Source: Escallonia rubra (Eukaryota; Streptophyta; Magnoliopsida; Escalloniales; Escalloniaceae). From it: DNA of 64,000 bases. The stretch spans positions 1,178,001-1,242,000 of the forward strand of contig JAVXUO010002326.1 of NCBI GenBank assembly GCA_033065855.1. The letters run 5' to 3'. Below the pieces are notes generated by a model that was not told the origin of the DNA, did no database searches, and saw only the letters and a program-made list of their open reading frames with translations. Shown in pieces: positions 1 through 10,708 of the stretch. Positions within the stretch are counted from its first letter, which is position 1. Each line of letters begins with the position of its first letter. Both the position numbers and the translations under genes were made by a program.

Positions 1-590
1 TCCCAGTCGGCCACCCTCCATCCGTCGCCGCCACTAAAGTACCCTAACCTCAAAGAACCCAACACACGTCTTCACGGAAAACAATCAAAGGTTAGACCGG
101 AATCTGGCCGCCGCCCCACGTGCACCAATGCACGGTGGGGCAGCCATGGTGGCTTTGACTTACTAGTTAAGTAAGTCAAAGCCACAAAGCACCAAGCTGC
201 CAGGGCCCACGTGCTGCTGCACTCCCGTTAAAAGCAAAAATGCGGCCCGCAGTCCCGCACCCCACCCCAATCCCCTCCGTTCCCGCGCGTAGCACAAGGC
301 GCGTGTACTAAGAGCCCCACCGCTTTTCGCTGCCCCGCAATTTCCTTTCGCACCCCACTATTTCCCGAAATTCGCGATAACACCCTGAACAGGACAGCAA
401 GGCAAGAGAGAGAGAAATAAGTATCTCTGCTGCCCCCCAAAAACTCTTCTCCTCTCTTCAATTACCCTTCTCCTCTCTCGCTCTCTCTCTCTCTCTCTCT
501 CACTCTGTATCGCGATTTTCACATCGCACAGAGGGTTCTTTCTGTGAGTTGCGGAGTCCCCCGTCCTTCGATTCATCTACGTCTTGGTTT
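1..590 (+). promoter_or_regulatory. Promoter and 5' UTR region of the eIF5-mimic gene
   Basis: This stretch lies immediately upstream of the start codon at 591. It holds two G-box cores (CACGTG at 117-122 and 208-213), a perfect 16-bp inverted repeat with a 5-nt loop (149-164 and 170-185), and a pyrimidine-rich CT microsatellite at about 473-502. CT-rich tracts are common in plant 5' UTRs. I see no TATA box that I would trust. The transcription start is not determinable from sequence alone. Promoter role is inferred from position. Confidence 0.6.
149..185. repeat. Perfect inverted repeat with two W-box cores
   Basis: The arms at 149-164 and 170-185 are exact reverse complements (16 bp), separated by 5 nt. 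Each arm carries a TTGAC core, the W-box recognised by WRKY factors, in opposite orientations. It could be a dimeric protein-binding site or the tip of an old small transposon. Only the symmetry is directly seen. Confidence 0.75.
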
Positions 591-3500
591 ATGAGGTACA
601 TGATAAACCCTAATCTTCAAGATCTAAGTTTTCTTTGTTATGCAATATATATCGCAGATCTGTTCTTCTTAGCCCAAGATTTCAATTTCCCGTTCTGATT
701 TTTGGGTTTTTGCTTATTTATTTCTTCATAATCGTGTGTTGTTTGATTGTATGTTAATCTATTCTTCAGATTTAAGATTAATCGATGATAAGTTCGAGTA
801 ATTTACAATTATGCGTGTTCCTTTTCTTTAACTAATTTTTTGACATTAAGATTGAACAAAGCAACGTGCTTTTTATTTAGTTTTTCATTATTTAAAGCAT
901 TAGTTGAGATCTAATTAAATCTGTGTTTTTATATTTTATGCAGCTCGAAGGAGAAACCCACTCTCGGGTAAGTCTTGTGTACCTCTATTCTTTCAGTTGG
1001 CTTCTGAAATAGGGGTTTGTGTATTGCATTTGTTACTTTTCTTTGAATTTAAGTGGGTTTTGTTCTGTCGTCACATATCACGCCAGTTTTCTGAAATCGA
1101 ATTCATCTGATTTCGCATATCAAACGTAGTGAATTTAGTGATGCACGATGAACATATATTTTTCTGCTTCTGTGATCATTTTTTCGGGTTTGTGACTTTG
1201 TGTATTTATCAGGTAACTTAAAAGCACATCCTTTTTTTCCGCCCTACGTTGAACTTAATATACTATGATTATCAGTTCTCACCAATAGTGAATACTCTTC
1301 ATCTTATTCTCTTACAGTTTTATGTATACCCTTTTGAGAATGCCGTGGAATTATAAGAGAAGAAAATATCACATGGTTGTACTTTTGTGGCTACTGATTA
1401 CCAATAAACTTAATGGTGCCAAATGATATTATTGTGATAATTATGTTTCTGCGGCGTAAAGTTAAAAAAAATAAAAATAAATGTAGCTTTGGTCTAGAAA
1501 AACTTTTTCTACCCTTTTTGTGTTCACACTTGAGAGCACTTCGTCCTTAGTGTCGCTAGTTGTTTTTTGTCGGCAATGTTTTGCCAATATAGAAACAAGA
1601 TGTATGCAGCATAGAGCATAATAAGCATAGATTCCATGGCACATCAAAACAGTGGCAGAGAAAATCTTGATAGGAAAATCGTGCAATGAATATGAGAAGA
1701 ATTTTCTAGAGAAACCAATTGTGTCTCTTTGCTCATATACGTGTTAAGCAATTTAGATGTATTATCGTTACTATTGGCGAAGCACGTCATAGGGAATCCT
1801 AGCTTTGGGTCTTGTGTGCCTTGCCTACCCCACATGCAGGTTGTACGTACTGCATGCATATGCGGCTTGGAGAAACAATGATATTTGGAACATATTAAAG
1901 AGAGTTTTGATTTTGTTGGAAATCGTGCTTAGTAGCACGAACATAGACGTCGCTTCTGACACTGACACTGCCAGGGACACCGCAATTTCCAAAAATAACA
2001 AAATTTTGACACCGCATGACGCCGCTAAATATTTGTATGCATATATCATGTATGCCCATGTTTATGCAAGTTTCAAGCACATTCCGCCCTCATGAAAAAA
2101 GTGAAAACCATAAAATAAAGTCATACATGAAATCAAGTTACTGTACAATAGTACGGTAGTGGAAAAGAGAAACGGCTTTCATCTATTCTATCCACCAAGA
2201 CTTGATTAACGTTAATTGCCTCATCACGTTTATTGTCATCAGACCTCCATCATCAACCTCTTCCCTGCTGACGTTTATCAATCAAGAGATTTGTCTTCTA
2301 CGTTAGATTGTTTCGTCGAATAGGCATAAGTCGATTGGAATCTACAACGGGGTTTGCGTCTTCTGATTCATAATACAACTCTAACTTTCCCTAACATTCC
2401 ATCACGACCCTCAATTTAAGATTAAAATTTGCAGTCTTGCCCCGTTGGCATCTAACTTCTGCATAAGGTGACTTCTGCCTGAGATGTCCGACATGGTGTC
2501 CATAACAGTGTCTGATAAATAAAAATGAATAGAAAATACGGACACCGCCGAGAGGTGTCGGACACGTGTCCGAGGGGTGTCGGTAGGTGTCGGACACGAT
2601 AGCTTGACCCAAGAGAGGTGTCCGTGCTTCCTAGAAATTGGAGATGCTGAGTGGAGTATTTGTAATTGACATTCCTGCCACGGATTACTAAACAGTGTGA
2701 TTTTAATTAGTTATAGTTAGTATAACTAACAATACGTATGGTGGAACTAAGATTCCATTCGATGAATGTGCTTGATTCTTATGAGACTCTGCTATGTGAA
2801 ACAGCTAGTTAAGTTGTAAAGTGGTTCCTTATACACACGCACATAGATAGCTTTTAAATCTGCATGCTTACCTGTGTACCAAGATCTGGACTTAAAATTC
2901 TTGTCAACCCGACGGCTTCTTATGCTTATTTTTGTGATGTTGTCTGTTGGAAGAGACATATTTAGATGGTATATTGGTGTTGCTATGTCTTTATTTTGTA
3001 TAATAACATGTACCTGTTAGATGCTTGAAAATAGATACTGTTTGTAGCATTTTGTTGGCTTCCTGGTTACTCTTTGTGTTTTTGTTTTAACACTTCAATA
3101 CCTATTTTTTACCGTACTGAGCCTGGTTATCTTTACATGGTCTGTTTGCAAATGCAGTGGTACGCGGATTAAGACCCGCAAACGGAATATTGCAGCGCCC
3201 CTGGACCCTGCAGCTTTTGCGGATGCAGTGGTCCAGATCTATCTGGATAATGCTGGTGATCTGGTAATATCTATCTCTAATCTTCGCTATGCCAGTTCGT
3301 CCGTGTTTCTGCATTTTGCTTAATCTTTCCCTTTCTCTTTTGTGCTTTGTGTGAGATGGGAAAGGGTGTTAGGCAGGAAGGAATTTGGCGTAACGATACA
3401 TCTAATATTAACTAAACATCTTTGCAATGTTCAGGAACTTATCGCTAAGAGCATTGAATCTGCAGAGCTGAACTTCTCCAGATACGGTGACACTTTCTTT

Positions 3501-6500
3501 GAGGCAAGTACTTTGGTATTGCTTGTTTCTCCCATGAGTTAGTTGATTGGTACCTGATTGGATATATACTAATCAGTGTCTCCCATGAAGATCCTGTTGT
3601 ACCTTCAATTAGAACTTTCAACTTCAATTTTTAAACATAATGTAGCAAGTTTTATGCCGTTATTGCAGAGTCTATGCATAATCTTCATTCTTTTCCAAAA
3701 TAATACCTAACTTATTCTGTGGTACGTTGGTGGGTGGAGTTCTATTCTTCCCTAAATATGTGCGTGTACAGATTTTAATCAGGTCTATCCTTCCTATGTG
3801 CAATTTTTTCCCCCTTATTCCTCCTTTCCAATATTTTTGTTAGGTTTCACTACAGGTGTGTTGGCAGCGGTAGTTGGCACCACATACAAAGATGCAACCT
3901 ATCTATGCATATCTATTATTCTTATGTATTTTGGTGCTGGGCCTCACCTTATTTGCAATATTACTACAGGTTGCCTTTACAGGAGGGCGGACACAACCTG
4001 GCACAACTAAACCTGATGAGGGGGAGCGCCACCCTTACTCAATAATAGACTGCGAGCCTAAACGAGAAGCCATTTTGCCATCTGTGATTTATATACAGAA
4101 GATATTGCGTCGAAGGCCTTTTCTCATTAAGAATCTTGAAAATGTTACCCGTAGATTCCTGCAGTCCTTGGAGCTTTTCGAGGAAAATGAGAGAAAGAAG
4201 CTGGCTATTTTCACGGCACTTGCATTTTCCCAGAAGCTGTCAGGTCTGCCACCAGAGACCGTGTTCCAGCCGCTGCTCAAGGATAATCTTGTTGGCAAAG
4301 GGATAGTTCTTTCATTCATAACAGATTTCTTCAAAGAATACTTGATTGATAACAGCCTTGATGATTTGATTGCGATTCTGAAGCGGGGTAAAATGGAGGA
4401 AAATCTTCTTGATTTCTTCCCATCTGCAAAGCGGTCTGCTGAAGCTTTTTCTGAGCACTTCACGTAAGTGTTGCTTTTCAGCTATTGATTGAAACCTAGT
4501 TAGAGGTTCTACCTTGAGATATTACTAGTTATTGTTGCACACATGGCCCGTAATGGAAAAATGAAGTTAGCAATATTAGGCCCCGTACGCTTACCATATT
4601 TGTTTTCTGTTTTCATTTTCTGTTTTCATTTTCACGATTTTCATATTCAGTTTGAAAACATGTTCCTGTACTTTTATCATTTTCACAAAAAAAATTTTAG
4701 CTATTTTTTCTTATGTTGGGTTAAGTTTGAGTGAAAAACAGCTGAAAACACCTAAAAGGTGTTTTCAGTTTTTTGTTACTATTTGAGTAATTTTATCCAA
4801 AACGAAAACAGAAAATGGTAAAAGTACGCAAAAAAAGAATCTTTTTCATCATCATTGCTAAAAACAGAAAACGAATATGGTAAACGTACGGGGCCTAAAG
4901 TTTTTTTGTTATCAAGTATGAATTTCAAATTTTAGGAACCAGACATATTAGGTTACTTAGTATTTAAATATTGTGTTTTGTGTTACTTTTAAAATTGGTT
5001 TTTCGATGATAAGTGTCATTGTTCTAGGTAGGTAGTTATGTAACACCAAAAGTGGTATTACACCAAAAGAGGGTCTTCCCTTGTTATGAACTGTGGAAAT
5101 ATACTAGAAGCAGTCATCCTCAGAGACAGTACAGTCTAAAGTACCAAAGAAGCTGTGAGCTTGAAAAGTTCTTGAAAAAGTTCACCAGCCTCTCTCTCTC
5201 TATGCAAGTTGTGGAATATTGTTTGGTCTACCATTTCTAAAATGAATGTACTTATTATAGGATACTTGACTTTGAGAAAAGTTAACCACCAGGAGTAACT
5301 AAGCTCAGTGCATAGTCGGTAGGCACCGTAATGGTGTCAAGTGTTGAAGCACTCAAGTTTTGTGATGTGGATTTTCTTCGCTATTTCGAGTTACTATAGC
5401 TTGTCTTTTCATGGGGCTAACACTTACCTGTTGAAATGATTGTGTATCAGCAAAGCTGGGATTGTGCCATTGGTCGAGTATTTTGAGAAGAAGATATTTG
5501 AGGTGAAGCTGAAGGAAATGAAAACTGCATTGACTACCCAAATAGCAGAGGAAACTGATATATCTGAAGTCATAGAAACTGTGAAGCAACATGTTAAAGA
5601 TGCTAAATTACCAGACGTTGAGGTTGTTCGGATTCTGTGGGATGTTATGATGGATGCTGTTCAGTGGTCTGGGAAAAATCAGCAGCAGAATGCTAATGCT
5701 GCTCTACGTCAGGTATCATCGCGATTTGCAACTTTACTTCTTCACCTGAAACTTGTACTATAAAAAGCTCTATCACTATTTGCACTTTGTTTCGCTAAAA
5801 TCATGCCATCATTGCTAGACAATGCCCCAGCCACGCCCAAGCCAACCCCCCCTCGCAGTGCCCAAGCTGCTCGCTTGAGGCCCCTGCTTATAGTACCATT
5901 AGGAGGAAAAACCAAGTTGTCAGTAGTAGACGTCACCTTGTTCGAGGAGTCATAGTGCCCTTTTTTTTTGAAGGGCAAACTTTTGTGATGAGATATCACT
6001 CCCAAATGAAAGATAATAATGTAAGGGAGGTACTGAAAAAAGTTTGGGAATTTTTGGACATGTATGCTATTTTTTTCGAATTTCCAAAGAAAAAATCATC
6101 AAAAAATACAAAAAAAATCATAAATCACAGAATAAAAGGGAGAAAAATCTGAAACTTTGGGGAATATTTTAGTTTCATATGAGGAACACCCAGGAATCAA
6201 AAAATCACAAATGGCACGAGGGAATAATTTTGTGAGAAAATGCATGGTGGAATTAAAAATACCGAATATTAGAAAAAATAGGAAAAAGGCATAAAGATGG
6301 GGTTTGCAATATGGAGATGGGTATTTTGGAGTGAGGAGGTTCAAAAGTGGTTGTTCGGTTGAACGTTTGAGATATATGTGGGATACATGTAAGCCGTCAC
6401 CGGTGCGGTGCACTGCACAGTCCCGACGGGGGTGCCGTGTCGCGCTGGCCACCGCTCGTGCGTTTTTCCACAAACTTCGCGGATGCGTTGCACTATCGTA

Positions 6501-9357
6501 AGCATTTGAAAAGCAACAAGCGGGGCACTTGTTGTTGTGCCGGGCGGGCGATGTAGCCTCGAAGTGCGTTTTCTAGCACGCGCCTAGGGCATGTGCGACG
6601 CGTTGGCCTTGCTTGGCCGTGGCTAGCCTTGGCCGAGAAAATGGTGCGAGAATTTTAGCCACGGGCAAGGCCAAGCCACGCCCATGCCAAGGCCGTGGCT
6701 GCCTTGGCCGAGAAAATGGGGCGGGGGATCTCGATGCTGCGAGAATTTTAGCCACGGGCTAGGCCAAGCCACGCCCATGACTAGGCCGTGGCTGCCTTGG
6801 CCGAGAAAATGGGGCGGGGGAACCTCAATGCTGCGAGGCTTTTAGCAGGGTAGTTTCTTATTGCCTATCTAGATGATTAAATGCTGATTGTTTCATGGGA
6901 CGAGTATGCTTCTAGGATGAGGGTGCCTGTTAAGGTGCTCGATTCCTTCAGTTCTTTAACTTGGTTTTTCTTCTTTTCTTTCTAATCATACTTTGTTCTA
7001 GACATTTTCATAAGTTGCTTGGCTTATATAGTTCTGCATTTTCCTTTTAAACACGGTTAGCGAGGGTTGAACATATTTCATTAAGACATCAGCTATAGTA
7101 GTGCACCCACAGCAAGGTTGAAAGAAGTACTAACAAAGGTTTACAGAATGCAGCATTCGTTTTATCCCAGAAATAGGATCATTGGAAGAACACAGTAGAA
7201 TGGGTGGTAAAATCAGCCGTGCGGGTGCAGAGGGGGGTTGTTAATTATTGCTTTGTGTTATGGTAGAGATATGCCTCCAAATAAATTTTGGGTCTTCCTT
7301 TTTAGCAAGCAGTTGTTGTACATGATATCCTGAAGCGAGGAACCAACAGTTGTGTTGTGTTCTTTGTTCTCTTAATGTACCGCTTTGGATGTATTTGGTG
7401 TTTTCATAGCATATAGTTTATTGGCTTCTAGCTTGGAGCTTTGCATGCCTTTTTCTCTCATAAATGTTGAGTACTTCTCATAGGTTCCGCTTTCCTTTTA
7501 TCTTTAACTGCATTATTAGGTTTTATCTGCACTCTGGATAGATTTATTTAGGTTGTGCTTTCCATCCTTGTCACGAGATTTAGCTCTGGCTATTGTTATT
7601 TTTATACTTGTAGCCCTAAGGGGAAAGAAGGCAAGTTACCAGCGGAAAGATGAGTGATTGAGATATTTAAAAAAATATTTTTGTGTACAGACCCTATTGG
7701 CAGGGACTGTTACCTGTGATAAGTAGACTTTTGTTCAAATAATTCCAAGAGCAAGTCAGACCTGAAAAGTGTTTCCTCTGCTACGGGAGGAGGGTAAGGC
7801 TGCTTGGCGGGGGCCTCATGCTGGTTAGCCCTTAGAAGTAGCAATCTCTTGCAGAATATGTTATCTAATAATATCTAAGATTCCTAAAAATTATCAACTT
7901 CTAGCAGAATGCTAGAATCCACCATTTCCTGCCGTGTTGGGTGTCTATTTACATGTATTGTCCTTATGTTCCTTTAAGCAGTCACAGTATGCATTGCTTA
8001 CATGAATGCTTCAGAAATAAAAAGCCGCTTTCCCATTTTATCCACAAAAAGAGATGGTAATTTATTATCCCCACTATTGCTTCAAAGTTCAAATGCTTTT
8101 CAATATGATGTATTACTCTGTATACCAACAGGTGTACATCTTATGGAACTTTAGACTTGGTGACTTTGTCCCATTGGCAATTAACGTTTGTACCGATACA
8201 TCAGAAAATAGGCACTGGCATTCTTATATATTTTGCTTGCCACCCCATAGCTATATTAGGACTAGTATGGGAAGGAATTGTACAAAAGCCAAGATAAACC
8301 ATATGTAATCTTTACTTAAAAGTGGTCTGCCTCTTGAAGGAGGGAGCCCGTGGCTAGTACGGGAAGGAATGGTACAAAAGCCAAGAGAAACCATATGTAA
8401 CCTTTACTTAAGTGGTCTGACTGTCGAAGGTCGAAGGAGGGAGCCCGTTCATCATGCTGCCTGTGTTGAAACTGTTTAAAATAAGAAATGCATGCCGTTA
8501 TGTATCTTAGGTTGATTAGAACGTCTTTTTTGGTCCAGGTGAAAACATGGGCAGAATTATTGAATTCCTTCTGCACCAGTGGAAAGCTTGAGTTGGAACT
8601 CCTGTACAAAGTCCAGGTCCAGTGCTATGAAGATACTAAGCTCATGAAGTTGTTCCCTGAATTTGTGAGGTCTTTATACGACCAGGATGTGCTTGCAGAA
8701 GATACCGTTCTTCACTGGTTTCGTAAAGGAACAAACCCCAAGGGCAGGTACACAAGTTTGTTTCTGTTAATGTTACTGTAACTATATGGATTTCAATAGC
8801 ACTCTAACATGACATTGCAGCTGTATCATGCAAATTGCCCAGTTACAAAAAAGAAATCCAGCTTTTTTCTGCCACTTTTGATATTTTTCGGCCCCCTCAA
8901 AAGTGTAACGGTATTAGACAACCAGATCCAAGTCAATCTTTGGCATGGTTTTGTTGAATCATTTGTGGAATTAACCTATTTCAGGAGGTTGCAGTTTTGA
9001 AAGATCAATTAGAGAAATCTGTTTTATGTGAAAATGGGACCTAGAGAAAGGAAGGATGGGCTTCCACCCTTCCGTTCTCCCCCAAAAGAAAATCCAAAAA
9101 GAGAAATATACGGTGAAGCCATCATTTCTGGAAATCAATTGCATTCCAACATTTTCTTCTTCTTCTTCTTCTCTGTATATGTGTGCTCGCATGTTCTTGT
9201 TCCCTTGGTTACTTTTAGTATACAGAACCAAAAGCATTAGTAATTTCAATTTACTGGGCTTTTACTGACTGCAATTTCTCAACGCTGCAGGCAAAGCTTT
9301 GTGAAGGCTTTGGAACCCTTTGTTAAATGGCTCGAGGAGGCAGAAGAAGAGGAATGA
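591..9357 (+). CDS. eIF5-mimic protein (BZW / W2-domain translation regulator), 8 exons
   Basis: Coding exons are 591-595, 944-967, 3158-3263, 3435-3503, 3970-4463, 5451-5712, 8539-8747 and 9291-9357. Together they give 1,236 nt, or 411 aa, the same length as I recall for the Arabidopsis orthologue At5g36230. The product starts MSSKEKPTLGGTRIKTRKRN and ends in an acidic EEAEEEE tail. The N-terminal part is the MIF4G-like helical-repeat region, and the C-terminal part (around TWAELLNSFC to the end) is the W2 domain with its aromatic/acidic boxes. In animals such eIF5-mimic proteins bind eIF2 and eIF3 and compete with eIF5, adjusting start-codon selection; that role is inferred here. It is cytosolic, with no signal peptide. 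The first coding exon is only ATGAG, the second is 24 nt, and intron 4 has a GC donor at 3504. All joins keep frame, so the gene looks functional. Confidence 0.93.
2470..2625. repeat. GTGTCGGACAC-rich repeat remnant in intron 2
   Basis: Within intron 2 (968-3157) there are several direct and inverted copies of a core close to GTGTCGGACAC, densest at 2540-2600. The concentration of this near-palindromic unit suggests a degraded transposon or satellite fragment. I cannot define ends. The rest of this 2.2-kb intron shows no gene. Confidence 0.4.
3504..3969 (+). other. GC-AG intron (intron 4 of the eIF5-mimic gene)
   Basis: The exon ends TTC TTT GAG and is followed directly by GCAAGT; the next exon begins after ACAG at 3969. 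The junction yields ...FFE|VAFTGGRTQ..., matching the conserved protein. No GT alternative in this position keeps that peptide. AG|GCAAGT is the usual consensus of the minor class of U2 introns with a GC donor. Confidence 0.85.
4579..4895. mobile_element. MITE with ~36-bp terminal inverted repeats, TA-flanked
   Basis: The left end starts GGCCCCGTACGCTTACCATA and the right end is its reverse complement with a few changes (the match continues into a GTTTTCTGTTTT block). It is bounded by TA on both sides (4577-4578 and 4896-4897). The interior (317 bp in total) is AT-rich and has no coding potential. It sits in intron 5 of the eIF5-mimic gene. Size, TIRs and TA flanks fit a small non-autonomous DNA transposon; the superfamily (mariner- or Harbinger-like) is uncertain. 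Confidence 0.75.
6540..6850. repeat. GC-rich tandem repeats inside intron 6
   Basis: About three imperfect units of roughly 75-97 bp contain GCCTTGGCCGAGAAAATGG, followed by an element with AGGCCAAGCCACGCCCATG and a GGCCGTGGCT stretch. They lie in the 2.8-kb intron 6 (5713-8538), whose flanking sequence is AT-rich, so this is probably an inserted block. A related GC-rich patch occurs at 5815-5890. Short ORFs here are artefacts of the repeat. Confidence 0.7.
8261..8446 (+). repeat. Tandem duplication of ~90 bp just before exon 7
   Basis: The segment 8261-8350 is repeated at 8354-8446, both running from CTAGTA.GGGAAGGAAT to GGAGGGAGCCCG with scattered substitutions and a small internal repeat of TCGAAGG in the second copy. 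It lies in intron 6, about 90 bp upstream of the exon 7 acceptor, so it lengthens the 3' part of the intron without touching coding sequence. Confidence 0.8.
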
Positions 9358-10708
9358 ATAATGGCCGTGTTATGGAATTGATCTGGTCCTACTAGTCATC
9401 TCTTTCTGAGATTTACTCGTAACAGTATCTGTTTCTTCAAAAAGTTGTCCAAATAATACCTTTGCGTTGATTGTTGATGATATGGTCGAATGCTATTGAT
9501 TGTTCGTCATTTTCAATAATCTGTTTTATGATTCTGTGCGCGTGCGTGCGTGTGTGCATGCTGTCGGGCCCCTCTTATCATGTGCTTTGATTTTATCTGC
9601 CATTTGAGGGGTTGAGTGATGCCGAGATATCTAGACACTTTTTTTTGCAAGTACTGTCGGTTAGCCTATTATCCCACCTATTGTCCCAAGTACTATTGAC
9701 TTGATTGTAGCATCAGAGACTTAGGAAGTGGGAATAGATATTTAACAAGATCAAGCAAGTGGTTGGGTCTATGCTTCTGATGTCCAAGCACCCTGCCTTC
9801 TCGTTGAGCTATGGCCATTAGGTCAGTTACCTAGGGATATGTGGAGGTGAAGTTTGCTTTCAAGGGAAAATAAGTAAAGCTGCTGTGTGTTATGCTTAAG
9901 CCAGTAGGGATTAGGGGGAACACGATAAGGCAACCTCACACCCATTAAATTTGTACTGCTACATTTTCTGAGTGGATCCACATTCCTCTAACATAACTGT
10001 CAGCCATGAAGCTCTCGTTATAGCTACGAGTTTTGCGAATTAGCTTGGTCCATGCGATTTGAAACCTGGACAGTCAGGCCGTAGGCTGAAATAGATTTTC
10101 TCTCTTGCGATTCTTATGCTGATACATTGCGTCAAACAAGAAGGTACGAACGGGGGTTGCACACGGTACAGCCTCCTTAGCAGTGATCGTGAGACAAAAA
10201 ATGGGGTAAAGCCTAATACCTAATCTCAGCCTACAAACCAGAGAGATTCACAATATGACAATCTGCGAAACTCTCGGCATAGCCTTAAATCGCATTCGAG
10301 ACCATACATGTCTAAAACAAGAACCAGCAGCGCAAGTTCATTGCCGATATACCTGCCACGAGTTTTACACCGACTTTCCACCCCAATAGCCTGTGTTTCC
10401 ATTGAAATGGGCCCTTCGATTAACCTTGAAAGTGCCTTACCAGTTCACCGCATCTGACACCATAACTAAGCACGTGTTATGTTTGTGGTAACATATGGGC
10501 AATACAGAAAGATACTTCCATCTCCTTCAATGGGAAGGCTACCTAACAAGCTCTCGACAAACCGAAAATTCGTAATAAATTCTTTTTCTCGAAAAGAACC
10601 CTTGAGTTTATAATTCCATTCTGAATCTCTATCCAAGTGCACACAGGAATATTCTCCTAACAATTGGTATCTAGAACGTGATATTTGCATGATACATTCT
10701 TGGCCATA
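9358..10708. other. Intergenic region between two convergent genes
   Basis: This holds the 3' UTR of the eIF5-mimic gene (9358 to perhaps 9550, with AATAAT-type signals near 9449 and a GT-rich tract at 9538-9560) and the 3' flank of the PPR gene on the other strand. No other gene, RNA or element is recognisable. Confidence 0.6.

Noticed and set aside
1805-2095. 96-codon frame in intron 2 of the eIF5-mimic gene
   Set aside because: No recognisable domain, overlaps other short frames, lies in a clear intron.
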